DNA of 64,000 nt from Streptomyces roseicoloratus (GCF_004117935.1 NZ_SDOY01000172.1:62001-126000), one strand, 5' to 3'. Counted from the first letter of the stretch, positions 36,207 to 45,543 are shown. The notes: generated by a model from the sequence alone, not told the origin. Numbers and translations are program-made.

Positions 36207-37616
36207 GTGGCCAAGGCACGGAAGAACGGTCTGTACGGAGGCGTCTCCGCGGAACTGTCGGCGCTCATGCGCACCGGCTGGGCCGACACCGAACGGCACG
36301 ACCTCGCCCTCGACGAGCAGGCCCCGTACGCGGCCGCCCGCCGCGCGGCGCTCTCCGCCCGCTTCCCCGGCGAGCGCCTGGTGGTCCCCTCGGGCAACCT
36401 CAAGGCCCGTTCCAACGACGACCTGTACCCGTTCCGGCCGTACTCCGGCTACGTGCACCTGACCGGCGACCAGGCCAGGGACGGCGCCCTCGTGCTCGAA
36501 CCGCGCGCGGACGGCGGGCACGACGCCTACTGCTACCAGCTGCCCCGCGACGGACGGGACACCGACGAGTTCTGGATCGGCTACCACGCCGAACTGTGGA
36601 TGGGCCGCCGCCGCTCCCTCGCCGAATCCGAGCGCGTTCTCGGCCTGCCCTGTCGCGACGTCCGCACCGCCGTCCTGGACCTCGCCGCCTCTACCGTCCC
36701 CACCCGCGTCGTCCGCGGCGTCGACCCGGCCCTGGAGGCCGCCGTCCGCACCGACGAGGAGCGCGACGACGAGCTGGAGGAGGTGCTGAGCGAGCTGCGC
36801 CTGGTGAAGGACGCCTGGGAGATCGGCGAGATGCGCAAGGCGGTCGACTCCACCGTCCGCGGCTTCACCGACGCCGTCTCCGAGCTCTCCCGCGCCGTCG
36901 CCACCTCCGAGCGCTGGATCGAGGGCACCTTCTTCCGCCGCGCCCGCCTGGAGGGCAACTCCGTCGGCTACGGCTCCATCTGCGCCGCCGGCGACCACGC
37001 CACGATCATGCACTGGACCACCAACGACGGACCCGTGCGCCCCGGCGAGCTGCTGCTCCTCGACGCCGGCGTGGAGACCCACAGCCTCTACACCGCCGAC
37101 GTCACCCGCACCCTCCCCATCAGCGGCACCTTCACGCCCGTGCAGCGGCAGGTCTACGACGCGGTGTACGAGGCCCAGGAGGCCGGCATGGCCGCCGTCA
37201 AGCCCGGGGCCGCCTACCGCGACTTCCACGAGGCCGCCCAGCGCCACCTCGCCGCCCGGCTCGTCGAGTGGGGCTTCATCGAGGGGCCTGCCGAGCGCGC
37301 GTACGAACTCGGCCTGCAGCGCCGCTTCACCATGGCCGGCACCGGCCACATGCTCGGCCTGGACGTCCACGACTGCGCCCACGCCCGCAACGAGGAGTAC
37401 GTGGACGGCGTCCTGGAGCCCGGCATGGTGCTCACCGTCGAGCCCGGGCTCTACTTCCAGCCGGACGACCTGACCGTGCCCGAGGAGTGGCGGGGCATCG
37501 GCGTCCGCATCGAGGACGACCTCCTCGTCACCGGGGACGGCCACGAGAACCTGTCGGCCGGCCTGCCCCGGTCCGCCGACGAGGTCGAGGCCTGGATGGC
37601 CCGGCACGCCGGCTGA
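36207..37616 (+). CDS. pepP: Xaa-Pro aminopeptidase (aminopeptidase P, M24B)
   Basis: A 469-residue metallopeptidase that removes N-terminal residues preceding proline. The N-terminal AMP_N domain (about 20-185) and the pita-bread M24 domain (about 215-465) are both present. The dinuclear metal ligands are Asp in LLLLDAGVE, Asp in YTADVTRTL, His in GTGHMLGLDVHD, Glu in LTVEPGLYF and Glu in GVRIEDDLLV. GTG 36207 follows GAAGGGG. Cytoplasmic, monocistronic, ended by the hairpin at 37683. Confidence 0.94.
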   Translation: MAKARKNGLYGGVSAELSALMRTGWADTERHDLALDEQAPYAAARRAALSARFPGERLVVPSGNLKARSNDDLYPFRPYSGYVHLTGDQARDGALVLEPRADGGHDAYCYQLPRDGRDTDEFWIGYHAELWMGRRRSLAESERVLGLPCRDVRTAVLDLAASTVPTRVVRGVDPALEAAVRTDEERDDELEEVLSELRLVKDAWEIGEMRKAVDSTVRGFTDAVSELSRAVATSERWIEGTFFRRARLEGNSVGYGSICAAGDHATIMHWTTNDGPVRPGELLLLDAGVETHSLYTADVTRTLPISGTFTPVQRQVYDAVYEAQEAGMAAVKPGAAYRDFHEAAQRHLAARLVEWGFIEGPAERAYELGLQRRFTMAGTGHMLGLDVHDCAHARNEEYVDGVLEPGMVLTVEPGLYFQPDDLTVPEEWRGIGVRIEDDLLVTGDGHENLSAGLPRSADEVEAWMARHAG

Positions 37617-37682
37617 CCGGCCCGCCACGCCCGCTGCCCGGTCGGCCACGCCGGCCGACCGGCCGACCGGCCGCCCGGACCG

Positions 37683-37721
37683 TTCGCGGCGCCGCGCCCA
37701 CGGGGGGTGCGGCGCCGCGAA
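37683..37721 (+). terminator. terminator after pepP
   Basis: TTCGCGGCGCCGC (37683-37695) pairs perfectly with GCGGCGCCGCGAA (37709-37721) around a 13-base loop, 67 bases after the stop codon. Confidence 0.8.
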
Positions 37722-37857
37722 TGGAAGGCCCCGCGGGTTGGGGCTAGTGTCGATACATAGGCCATAAGGTGCGCCGACGCTCCCGCGGTCAGGCAGTCTT
37801 CGCAAGCCTCGCAGCCCCCGCGGTAGAGGGGTCGAGGGCGCGCGGAAGGAGCCTGCC

Positions 37858-38949
37858 ATGACCCGAACAGTGCGCGCGGCGATCGCCGTCGCGGGAGCCG
37901 CGGTCCTGTCCCTGAGCGTGGTGACCACGAGCGGCGTCGCCCAGTCCGCCCCGGACTCGGAACGGCGCCAGGACATCAAGATCGGCCTGCTGCTCCCGGA
38001 GAGCAAGACCACCCGGTACGAGAAGTTCGACAAGCCCTACATCGAGCAGAAGATCCAGGAGCTGGCGCCCGGCGCCCAGGTCGACTACTACAACGCCGCC
38101 GAGAGCGCGACCACCCAGCAACAGCAGGTCAACACCGCGCTCGCCAAGGGCGACAAGGTGCTCATCCTGGACGCGGTGGACTCCAAGTCCATCCAGTCCT
38201 CCGTGGACAAGGCGCACGCCGCCGGCGTGAAGGTCGTCGCCTACGACCGTCTCGCCCAGGGCCCGGTCGACTCCTACGTGTCGTACGACAACCGCAAGGT
38301 CGGCGAACTGCAGGGCAAGGCACTCCTCGACGCACTCGGCGACAAGGCCGGTTCCGGCCAGATCGTGATGCACAACGGCTCGCCCACCGACCCGAACGCC
38401 GCCGACTTCAAGGCCGGCGCGCACTCCGTCCTCGACGGCAAGGTGAAGATCGGCAAGGAGTACGACACCCCCAACTGGGACCCCAACAACGCCAACCAGC
38501 AGATGTCCGGAGCGATCAGCGCCCTCGGCAAGGACAACATCGTCGGCGTCTACTCCGCCAACGACGGCCTCGCCGCCGGCATCTCGACCGCCCTCAAGGC
38601 GGCCGGCATGAACGTGCCGCTGACCGGCCAGGACGCCCAGCTCGACGCCATCCAGCGCATCCTGGTCGGCGATCAGACGATCACCGTCATGAAGCCGTAC
38701 AAGCCCGAGGCGGACATCGCCGCCACGATGGCCGTCGACCTCGCCGAGGGCAAGGCGCTCCCGAAGGACCTCGTGCCCCTGACCGTCACCAACGGCAGCG
38801 GCGACAAGGTCCCGGCCAACCTGCTGACGCCGGTCGTGGTCGACAAGACCAACATCAAGGACACCGTCGTCAAGGACGGGCTCTACACGGTCGACGAGAT
38901 CTGCACGCCGACGTACGAGGAAGCCTGCAAGCAGGCCGGTCTGGAGTAG
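37858..38949 (+). CDS. xylF: sugar-binding protein of a xylose-type ABC importer
   Basis: A 363-residue exported binding protein. The signal (MTRTVRAAIAVAGAAVLSLS) has an AxA-like cleavage region but no lipobox Cys, so it seems not to be a lipoprotein, unusual for a Gram-positive importer. The fold is the periplasmic-binding type 1: KIGLLLPESKTTRYEKFDKP, VLILDAVDSKSIQ, VAYDRLAQGP, IVGVYSANDGLAAGI, LTGQDAQLDAIQRIL. These match XylF-like D-xylose-binding proteins. GTG/ATG choice is clear: ATG follows GGAAGGAG. First gene of a three-gene operon. Confidence 0.9.
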   Translation: MTRTVRAAIAVAGAAVLSLSVVTTSGVAQSAPDSERRQDIKIGLLLPESKTTRYEKFDKPYIEQKIQELAPGAQVDYYNAAESATTQQQQVNTALAKGDKVLILDAVDSKSIQSSVDKAHAAGVKVVAYDRLAQGPVDSYVSYDNRKVGELQGKALLDALGDKAGSGQIVMHNGSPTDPNAADFKAGAHSVLDGKVKIGKEYDTPNWDPNNANQQMSGAISALGKDNIVGVYSANDGLAAGISTALKAAGMNVPLTGQDAQLDAIQRILVGDQTITVMKPYKPEADIAATMAVDLAEGKALPKDLVPLTVTNGSGDKVPANLLTPVVVDKTNIKDTVVKDGLYTVDEICTPTYEEACKQAGLE

Positions 38950-39037
38950 GCCGCCCGAAGTGAGCGGCCCGGAAGCGCGCGGCCCGCGGCGGTCGCGCGG
39001 CCCGCAACGGTCCTGGTAGGCGTCGGAGGCGGTCGCT

Positions 39038-39838
39038 GTGCCGGAAACACCTGTGCTGTCCCTGCGGGGGATCTCCAAGCGGTTCGGCGCGGTCCAGGCC
39101 CTGTCGGGCTTCGACCTGGAGGTGAACGCCGGAGAGGTCGTCGCCCTCGTCGGCGACAACGGCGCCGGCAAGTCGACCGCCATCAAGGCGATCGCCGGAG
39201 TGAACCCGCCCGACGAGGGCGTCATCGAATGGCAGGGCCGGCGGGTCTCGATCAACCGGCCCCACGACGCCCAGAACCTCGGCATCGCCACCGTGTACCA
39301 GGACCTCGCGCTGTGCGACAACCTCGACGTGGTCGGCAACCTCTTCCTCGGCCGCGAACTGCGCCGCTTCGGAGTGCTCGACGAGGTCCGCATGGAGCAG
39401 CGCTCCCGCGAGCTCCTCCACACCCTGTCCATCCGCATCCCGTCGGTCCGCATCCCCGTCGCGTCCCTGTCCGGCGGCCAGCGCCAGACGGTGGCGATCG
39501 CCCGCTCCCTGGTCGGCGACCCCAAGGTCGTGCTCCTGGACGAGCCCACCGCCGCCCTGGGCGTCGAGCAGACCGCCGAGGTCCTGGATCTCGTGGAACG
39601 GCTCCGCGAGCACGGCCTGGGCACCATCCTGATCAGCCACAACATGGTGGACGTGATGGCCGTCGCGGACCGCATCGCGGTCCTCCGCCTCGGCCGCAAC
39701 AACGGCTTCTTCGACAAGCGGTCCACCAGCACGGAGGAGATCATCTCCGCCATCACCGGGGCCACCGAGAGCGCCGTGACCCGGCGTCAGGCCCGCATCC
39801 GCGAGGAGCGGCAGGCCCGCGGGGAGGAGGAGCCATGA
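39038..39838 (+). CDS. sugar ABC transporter ATPase (single-domain XylG-like)
   Basis: A 266-residue ATPase. Walker A GDNGAGKST, Q-loop TVYQDLALCDNLDVVGN, signature LSGGQRQTVAIARSL, Walker B VVLLDEPTAALGVEQ and switch His in ISHNMVDV are all seen. Classical XylG has two ABC domains; this has one, so two copies should join each transporter. GTG 39038 follows GGAGGCGGT. Its stop overlaps the permease start (ATGA). Confidence 0.92.
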   Translation: MPETPVLSLRGISKRFGAVQALSGFDLEVNAGEVVALVGDNGAGKSTAIKAIAGVNPPDEGVIEWQGRRVSINRPHDAQNLGIATVYQDLALCDNLDVVGNLFLGRELRRFGVLDEVRMEQRSRELLHTLSIRIPSVRIPVASLSGGQRQTVAIARSLVGDPKVVLLDEPTAALGVEQTAEVLDLVERLREHGLGTILISHNMVDVMAVADRIAVLRLGRNNGFFDKRSTSTEEIISAITGATESAVTRRQARIREERQARGEEEP

Positions 39839-41133
39839 ACGGCGACCGCGACTCCGGCGGCGGCCCGGAGCGCCCCGCAGGCGCCCCGTCCCAGGAACCC
39901 GCGCCCAAGGCCGTACCCGCCGTCGACAGCCGGCTCATCGTCCGCGAGGAGGGCCTGCGCGGCTACGTCGGCGAGTTCCGGCGCAAGATGCGCAGCGGCG
40001 AACTCGGCTCGCTGCCCGTCGTCGTCGCCATCGCCGTCATCTGGACGGTCTTCGGCAGCCTCGACAGCACCTTCCTCTCCGCGCAGAACCTCTCCGACCT
40101 CAGCCAGCAGATCGTCGGCACGGGCATGATCGCCGTCGGCATCGTCTTCGTGCTGCTGCTCGGCGAGATCGACCTGTCCGTCGGCTCCGTCAGCGGACTG
40201 TGCGCGGCGATCTTCGCCGTGCTCAACGTGCTCAACGGCATGAACGAATGGCTGGCGCTGCTGGTCGCCGTCGCCGGGGGAGCCGCGGTCGGCCTCATCC
40301 ACGGCTTCTTCTTCGCCAAGGTCGGCGTGCCCGCCTTCGTCGTCACCCTCGCCGGCAACCTCTTCTGGAACGGCCTGATGCTCCAGGTGCTGGGCACCAG
40401 CGGCACGGTGAACATCCCCAGCGAGAGCATCGTCGCCAAGCTGTACTCGACCATCTTCCACAGCCCGGCCACCGCCTACGTCGCGGCCGGCGTGGGCGTC
40501 GGACTCTTCCTGCTCGCCTCGCTCCAGGACGCCAGGCGCCGGCAGGCCGCCCACGTGCCGTTCCGGCCGTTCGGCGAGATCGTGCTGCGCACGGTCGTCA
40601 TCGCGGCCATCGCCTTCGTCGCCGCGTACATCCTCAACCAGTACCAGGGACTGCCGCTGCCCCTGCTGATCTTCCTGATCCTGCTGGTGCTCCTCGACTT
40701 CGTGCTGCGCCGCACCCGCTACGGGCGGCAGATCTTCGCGGTCGGCGGCAACATCGAGGGCGCCCGCCGGGCCGGCATCAGCGTGCCCTTCGTCCGGATG
40801 AGCGTCTTCACCGTCTCCGGCACGATGGCGGCGATCGGCGGCCTCTTCCTCGCCGGCCAGATCCAGTCCGCGAGTCAGACCTCCGGCGGCGGCAATCTGC
40901 TGATGAACGTGATCGCCGCCGCCGTCATCGGCGGCACGAGCCTGTTCGGCGGCCGCGGCTCGGTCTGGTCCGCGCTCCTCGGCGCACTGGTCATCGGCTC
41001 CATCCAGTCCGGCATGAACATCATGGGCGTCAGCAACGCCGTCCAGTTCATGATCACCGGCGCCGTGCTGCTCGCCGCCGTGGTCGTGGACTCGCTGTCC
41101 CGGCGGAGCCAGAAGGCCGCGGGACGCGCCTGA
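39835..41133 (+). CDS. sugar ABC transporter permease (XylH-like)
   Basis: A 432-residue inner-membrane permease of the BPD_transp_2 (ribose/xylose) family. A hydrophilic head is followed by about ten spans; typical marks are GEIDLSVGSVSGL near residue 108, RYGRQIFAVGGNIEGARRAG in the coupling loop and GGTSLFGGRGSVWSALLGAL near the end. With XylF-like and ATPase partners it should import a pentose. Operon end; no regulator of the ROK/XylR type is inside the window. Confidence 0.92.
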   Translation: MNGDRDSGGGPERPAGAPSQEPAPKAVPAVDSRLIVREEGLRGYVGEFRRKMRSGELGSLPVVVAIAVIWTVFGSLDSTFLSAQNLSDLSQQIVGTGMIAVGIVFVLLLGEIDLSVGSVSGLCAAIFAVLNVLNGMNEWLALLVAVAGGAAVGLIHGFFFAKVGVPAFVVTLAGNLFWNGLMLQVLGTSGTVNIPSESIVAKLYSTIFHSPATAYVAAGVGVGLFLLASLQDARRRQAAHVPFRPFGEIVLRTVVIAAIAFVAAYILNQYQGLPLPLLIFLILLVLLDFVLRRTRYGRQIFAVGGNIEGARRAGISVPFVRMSVFTVSGTMAAIGGLFLAGQIQSASQTSGGGNLLMNVIAAAVIGGTSLFGGRGSVWSALLGALVIGSIQSGMNIMGVSNAVQFMITGAVLLAAVVVDSLSRRSQKAAGRA

Positions 41134-41233
41134 GACGGTCGTCCCGGGCGTGCCCCGCGGCCTCCGGCCGTACGCGCCCGGCGGCGCCCCGGGACTGCTC
41201 CCCCCGCGGCCCGGCCGTACGGCCCGTACGCCG

Positions 41234-42445
41234 CTACGGCCGGTGGAACCGCACCTCGGGGTGCTGTGCGCTCGGCCCCGTCAGGAGCGGCTGCGGTACG
41301 CCCTTGAGGTGCTCGTCGAAGAACGCGGCGACGTACGCGCGGGTCACGGCCAGGGCCCGGTCGGCCGGGATCGGCCCGGCGGGCAGGCCGAAGTGGCGCT
41401 GGATCACCGGCCCGTCCGAGAACGTGAAGTGGTCGGCGCCCGCCACCGTCAGCCAGCGCTTCCAGCCGTCGAGCGCCTGCCACGTGCGGTCCCAGGTCTC
41501 GTCCTCGCCGCCGGGACGGTGCACCGCGTCGTCGGTGCCCAGGAACAGGAACGGCCGGCCGCCGAGTCCGCCCGCCGGCAACGTGTCCCAGAACGAGCCG
41601 TCCATGTTCACCCCGGCGTCGATGCGCCGGTCGGCGAGCATCGCGGTGGCCGCGCTCGCTCCGCCGATCGAGTGGCCGGCCATGCCGATCCGTGACCGGT
41701 CGATGCTCCGCGCGTACGGCCAGGCGGCGTGCGGGCCGGTGATCCGGTCCAGGAGGAAGCGGACGTCGGCCGCACGGGCGGCCGTGACGTCACTGCCCTT
41801 CACCCGGCCCTCCTCCAGCGCCGCGCAGGCCACACAGGTGAGGACCCGCCCGCCCGGCACGGAGGTGCCCGAGGTCTCGTAGGCGTGGTCGACGGAGGCG
41901 ACGGCATAGCCCCGCGAGGCCAGTTCCACGGCGGTGGCGGTCAGGGTGAAGCGCGGCACGCCGAAGCCGGGTGACAGCACCACGAGCGGATGGCGCCCCG
42001 GCGCGGGCCGCGCGTCCCTGACGCTGTACGTGCCCATGCCGGCCAGTGCGCGGACCGACGCCGGGTCCGCCGTTCCGACGCCCCGCAGGAGCAGCCGCGC
42101 CTCGTCCTCGGTCGCGTACGGGGCGGGCCGGCCGTGCGCCTTGCGGGCCGCGGGGTAGTGGAGCGTCACCATCAGTTCGCGGCCGTCTGCCGTGGGCACC
42201 CACGGGTCGGGACGGGACCGGTCGACGAGGTGCAGGACGGAGGCGCCCACGCGGAACCCGCCGGTGGGTGCGGGAAGTTCGAGCGGGTCGGCCGCGGGGG
42301 CGGTGCCGGCCAGGGGTGCGGGCGCGGGCGCGGGAGCCGCGGCGACGGCCGTGGGCGTCGCCGCGGTGGCGGGAAGGGCGGTGGCGGGTAACGCGACGGC
42401 GCAGGCGAGGAGGGCGGTCGCGGCCGCCCGGATCGGTGTGATCAT
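41234..42445 (-). CDS. secreted alpha/beta hydrolase, PAF-acetylhydrolase-like
   Basis: A 403-residue exported esterase. The signal peptide (AATALLACAVALPATALPAT, cleavage at ATA) is followed by an Ala/Pro linker. The hydrolase resembles platelet-activating-factor acetylhydrolase and polyester cutinase relatives: ELMVTLHYPA, PLVVLSPGFGVPRFTLTATA oxyanion part, nucleophile Ser in GMAGHSIGGASAATAML, Asp in FLFLGTDDAVH and His in GADHFTFSDGP. A CVACAAL Cys pair lies between. Substrate unknown; secretion suggests lipid or ester degradation. Confidence 0.88.
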   Translation of the reverse strand: MITPIRAAATALLACAVALPATALPATAATPTAVAAAPAPAPAPLAGTAPAADPLELPAPTGGFRVGASVLHLVDRSRPDPWVPTADGRELMVTLHYPAARKAHGRPAPYATEDEARLLLRGVGTADPASVRALAGMGTYSVRDARPAPGRHPLVVLSPGFGVPRFTLTATAVELASRGYAVASVDHAYETSGTSVPGGRVLTCVACAALEEGRVKGSDVTAARAADVRFLLDRITGPHAAWPYARSIDRSRIGMAGHSIGGASAATAMLADRRIDAGVNMDGSFWDTLPAGGLGGRPFLFLGTDDAVHRPGGEDETWDRTWQALDGWKRWLTVAGADHFTFSDGPVIQRHFGLPAGPIPADRALAVTRAYVAAFFDEHLKGVPQPLLTGPSAQHPEVRFHRP

Positions 42446-42650
42446 GCCCAGGACGCTACGGTCCCGCGCCCGGGCCCCGCGTCAGACCACGGACGGAACC
42501 GGCCCGGCCGCCCGTACACCCGGGGTCGGACACCGTGTCGGCCTCCCGGTGACCGCGCCCGGAGCACCGGCCGGGCCGCTCTGCGGATGCGGGCCGCGTC
42601 CGGGTCCGGGATGCTGGACGGGACAGGGGGGCCACTCGAGGAGGGCCGCG

Positions 42651-42854
42651 ATGTCCGTGATGGACAAGCTCAAGCAGATGCTCAAGGGCCACGAGGACAA
42701 GGCGGGTCAGGGCATCGACAAGGCCGGCGACTACGTCGACGGCAAGACGCAGGGCAAGTACAGCAGCCAGGTCGACACCGCCCAGGACAGGATGAAGCAG
42801 CAGCTGGGCGGAACGGACCGGGAGCAGCCCCCGGAGCAGCCGCCCCAGCGGTGA
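42651..42854 (+). CDS. small hydrophilic protein of the MT0933 antitoxin-like family
   Basis: A 67-residue protein beginning MSVMDKLKQMLKGHEDKAGQ, with repeated KAGDYVDGKTQGKYSSQVDT, then a Gln/Pro tail. This matches the small actinobacterial family annotated as antitoxin (MT0933/Rv0909 type). No toxin gene is adjacent here, so the annotation may not reflect its real role; related proteins look like stress-protective hydrophilic helices. ATG 42651 follows GAGGAGG. Confidence 0.75.
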   Translation: MSVMDKLKQMLKGHEDKAGQGIDKAGDYVDGKTQGKYSSQVDTAQDRMKQQLGGTDREQPPEQPPQR

Positions 42855-42897
42855 CCCCTGAGTCGGAGCGGTGACCCGCGCCCGCGCGGCGACCCGT

Positions 42898-42948
42898 GAA
42901 ACGCCCCTGGCAGCCGCGCCGTCCGTGCGCGGCTGCCAGGGGCGTTTC
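42898..42948. terminator. perfect 21-bp bidirectional terminator
   Basis: GAAACGCCCCTGGCAGCCGC and one more base pair perfectly with the complementary arm ending GGGGCGTTTC, 42898-42918 against 42928-42948, around a nine-base loop. It separates converging genes and gives an A/T flank on both strands. Confidence 0.9.
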
Positions 42949-42988
42949 CGCTCCGGCCGCAGCCTCGGGAGTGTTCCCGGGCGCAGCC

Positions 42989-43408
42989 TCAGGAGTGTTC
43001 GGAGATGGCCTCGACCAGGTCGCCGACCGGTCGGTCCGGCAGGGTCCTGGCGACGTCCGCCTGGGCGATGATGCCCACGAGGACGTGCCCGTCGATGACG
43101 GGGACGCGGCGGATCCGGTGCTCGCTCATCACGTGCAGCACCTCGTCGGCCGAGTCCTCCGCGCCGACGGTGACGATCTCGTCCTGGGCGAGCTCGCCCG
43201 CCGTGCACGCCGCGGGGTCCTTGCCCTCGGCGACGACCTTCAGGACGATGTCACGGTCGGTGAGCATGCCCTTGAGCCGCTCGTCGGGGCCGCAGATGGG
43301 CAGCGCGCCCACGTCGAGCCGGACCATTTTCCGGGCGGCCTCGGCGATGGTCTCGTCCCAGCGGACGCACGTCGCGTCGGCGGTCATCATCTCGCGTGCG
43401 GTGGTCAT
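42989..43408 (-). CDS. tandem CBS-domain protein
   Basis: A 139-residue protein made of two CBS repeats: residues 1-62 (MTTAREMMTADATCVRWDET and LPICGPDERLKGMLTDRDIV) and 75-130 (VTVGAEDSADEVLHVMSEHR and VPVIDGHVLVGIIAQADVAR). CBS pairs bind adenosine nucleotides and act as energy sensors. Proteins of this HRP1 kind are dormancy- or stress-linked in actinobacteria. It lies in the presumed stress island near DJ-1 and sigma genes. Confidence 0.92.
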   Translation of the reverse strand: MTTAREMMTADATCVRWDETIAEAARKMVRLDVGALPICGPDERLKGMLTDRDIVLKVVAEGKDPAACTAGELAQDEIVTVGAEDSADEVLHVMSEHRIRRVPVIDGHVLVGIIAQADVARTLPDRPVGDLVEAISEHS

Positions 43409-43495
43409 GGTGATCTCCCGTGGGTGGTGGGGTCGGCGTCGGGGGAGGGGGCGCGGTCGGGGAGGCGCGGCGCGCGACGGCGGGCGCGCCGGCGT

Positions 43496-44062
43496 TCAGG
43501 CTCGGGCCGTACGGCCTTCGAGCGCCTCGACGATCGCCTTCGAGAAGGCGTCCAGGTCGGCGGGTCTGCGCGAGGTGATCAGCGGATGGCCGCCGGAGGT
43601 GTCCACGACGACCTCACGGTCCTGCCAGTGGCCGCCCGCGTTCTCCAGGTCCGTCCGGAGGGACGGGTAGGAGGTGAGTTCGCGGCCCTTGACCACCCCG
43701 CTCTCCAGGAGCAGCCACGGTCCGTGACAGATCGACGCCACCGGCCTGCCGTCGTCGGCGAAGGCGGCGATCAGGCGCTGGGCCTGGTGGTTGGTGCGCA
43801 GCCGGTCGGCGTTCAGCGTGCCGCCCGGCACGACGACGGCGTCGTACGCCTCCGGTGAGGCCTCCGCGAGGGTCGTGTCCGGCTCGACGACGCTTCCCGG
43901 CCGGCGGTCGGAGATCAGGGTCAGGACGGGTTCGTCCCGCGGGGCGGCGACAGTGACGCGGGCACCGGCTTCCCGCAGTACCGCCATCGGGTGCATGAGT
44001 TCGTCCTGCTCCGTCCCGTAGTTGCTGGTGAGGACGAGAACGGTCGTTCCGTCGAGCGTCAC
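43496..44062 (-). CDS. DJ-1/PfpI-family stress protein
   Basis: A 188-residue protein of the DJ-1/PfpI group (general stress protein 18 branch). The nucleophile Cys is in PVASICHGPWLLLESG after the strand AYDAVVVPGGTLN; Glu in the N-terminal strand region and a late His (TSGGHPLITSRRP) are family features. Members act as glyoxalase/deglycase or redox-protective proteins. It begins MTLDGTTVLVLTSNYGTEQD. It is separate from the CBS gene by about 90 bases, same strand. Confidence 0.9.
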   Translation of the reverse strand: MTLDGTTVLVLTSNYGTEQDELMHPMAVLREAGARVTVAAPRDEPVLTLISDRRPGSVVEPDTTLAEASPEAYDAVVVPGGTLNADRLRTNHQAQRLIAAFADDGRPVASICHGPWLLLESGVVKGRELTSYPSLRTDLENAGGHWQDREVVVDTSGGHPLITSRRPADLDAFSKAIVEALEGRTARA

Positions 44063-44088
44063 GATGGATCCCTTCGGGGCCCCCGAGG

Positions 44089-44415
44089 TCAGTTGCCTCC
44101 GAGGGAGCGCTTGAGTTCGGCCTTGTTCATCGAGGACCGGCCGTGGATGTTGCGGCGCTGTGCCTCCGCGTACAGCTGGTCGTACGTCGGTCCCTCGGAG
44201 CCGCTGTGCGAGCGCTTCCCGCCGCGACGCGAGGACGACATGTCCTGGACGGAGCTCTTGCTCGCCGTCTTGGACTCGCCCGCGCGGGCGCGTTCCTTGT
44301 TCACGGTGCGGGCGGCGATCTCCTTGGCCCGCTTCGTGCTCTCGCCGCGGTCCTGGGCGCTCTCCTTGATGTGCTCGTACTGACGTTCGCGCTTGGCGCT
44401 CGATCCACGGGGCAT
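44089..44415 (-). CDS. small basic protein, plasmid-stabilisation-like
   Basis: A 108-residue highly charged protein (SAKRERQYEHIKESAQDRGE, then KRAKEIAARTVNKERARAGE) ending in a short Rho-N/SAP-like helix pair, YDQLYAEAQRRNIHGRSSMN. It resembles streptomycete proteins named plasmid stabilisation protein, a label without proof; the C-terminal helices suggest nucleic-acid binding. ATG 44415 follows AGAGGAGCGC. It is divergent from the sigma-factor gene across a gap with the palindrome CGAATAATTCG (44486-44496). Confidence 0.75.
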   Translation of the reverse strand: MPRGSSAKRERQYEHIKESAQDRGESTKRAKEIAARTVNKERARAGESKTASKSSVQDMSSSRRGGKRSHSGSEGPTYDQLYAEAQRRNIHGRSSMNKAELKRSLGGN

Positions 44416-44603
44416 GGTGCGCTCCTCTCCGGGGCGTGCCGGGGCTGTTCTCCGGGCCTTCACGAGGCCGCTTCCCTCACCGATCCGAATAATTCGTGTC
44501 AAACCGGACGGGAACGGGAATCCTCCTTTCAGACGCTCGGACCGACGGATCCCTCCGCGTACCCCGCGTGGCGAAGGCCGCCGGTCACCGTCGAAGGAGT
44601 CAC

Positions 44604-45524
44604 ATGTCCAGGAACGCGACGCCGACGCGCCGCAGTACCGTCCGCCCCGCGCCGCCCAGCCCGGCGGCCTCGATGCGCCGCGAGGCGCTGGACGGACTGC
44701 CCGAGATCGACCGGCCCACCCAGGTCTCCACCGACGACGCGCAGACGCTGTCCACCGCGCTGCTCACCCGGCTGCGCGAACTGGAACCCGGCACTCCCGA
44801 GCACGCTTACGTACGCAACACCCTCGTCGAGCTGAACCTGAGCCTCGTGCGGTTCGCCGCCCGGCGCTTCAAGAACCGGCCGGAACAGCGCGAGGACATC
44901 GTCCAGGTCGGCACGATCGGCCTGATCAAGGCCATCGACCGGTTCGACCCGGAGCGCGGCATCGAGTTCTCCGCGTTCGCGCTGCCCACCGTCGTCGGAG
45001 AGATGAAACGATTCTTCCGTGACACCACCTGGGCCGTCCGGGTACCCAGGCGCCTCCAGGAACTCCGCATCGACATGGCCAAGGCCGCCGACGCCCTCGA
45101 ACAGAGCCTCGGCCACAGGCCCACCCGCGCCGAGGTCGCCGAGCACCTGCACGTCACCGAGGAACGCGTCGCCGAAGGCGAACTCGCCGCCCGCGGCTAC
45201 ACCGCCCGCTCCCTGGACGCCTCCGTCTCCGACGAGGGCGACCCGCCGCGCAGCGGCTCCCGCCGGCTGGCCGAGCCGGAGCCCTCGTACGAACTGATCG
45301 AGGACTTCGCCTCCCTGAAGCCGCTCATCGACCACCTCGGCGAACGGGACCGCACGATCCTCTCGCTGCGCTTCGGCGAGGAGCTCACCCAGGCCGAGAT
45401 CGGCGCCCGCCTCGGCCTCTCCCAGATGCACATCTCCCGCCTGCTCACCCGCATCCTCGGCGAACTGCGCGCGGGACTCCTCACCGAGGACGCGCCGACC
45501 GCGCCCCGCACCACCGGCGGCTGA
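44604..45524 (+). CDS. sigma-B/F/G-type RNA polymerase sigma factor
   Basis: A 306-residue group 3 sigma factor. Region 2 reads NLSLVRFAARRFKNRPEQRE then DIVQVGTIGLIKAIDRFDPE and GIEFSAFALPTVVGEMKRFF; region 3 has WAVRVPRRLQELRIDMAKAA and GHRPTRAEVAEHLHV; region 4 has FGEELTQAEIGARLGLSQMH. This is the SigB family of Streptomyces that directs osmotic, oxidative and developmental stress responses. ATG 44604 follows AAGGAG. No anti-sigma or antagonist gene is adjacent. Four sigma-B-like promoters lie within 7 kb downstream. Confidence 0.93.
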   Translation: MSRNATPTRRSTVRPAPPSPAASMRREALDGLPEIDRPTQVSTDDAQTLSTALLTRLRELEPGTPEHAYVRNTLVELNLSLVRFAARRFKNRPEQREDIVQVGTIGLIKAIDRFDPERGIEFSAFALPTVVGEMKRFFRDTTWAVRVPRRLQELRIDMAKAADALEQSLGHRPTRAEVAEHLHVTEERVAEGELAARGYTARSLDASVSDEGDPPRSGSRRLAEPEPSYELIEDFASLKPLIDHLGERDRTILSLRFGEELTQAEIGARLGLSQMHISRLLTRILGELRAGLLTEDAPTAPRTTGG

Positions 45525-45543
45525 CACCACCGGCCCGACGGAC

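Noticed and set aside
42651..42854. Toxin-antitoxin pair
   Set aside because: Only the antitoxin-named small protein is present; no toxin gene lies on either side.
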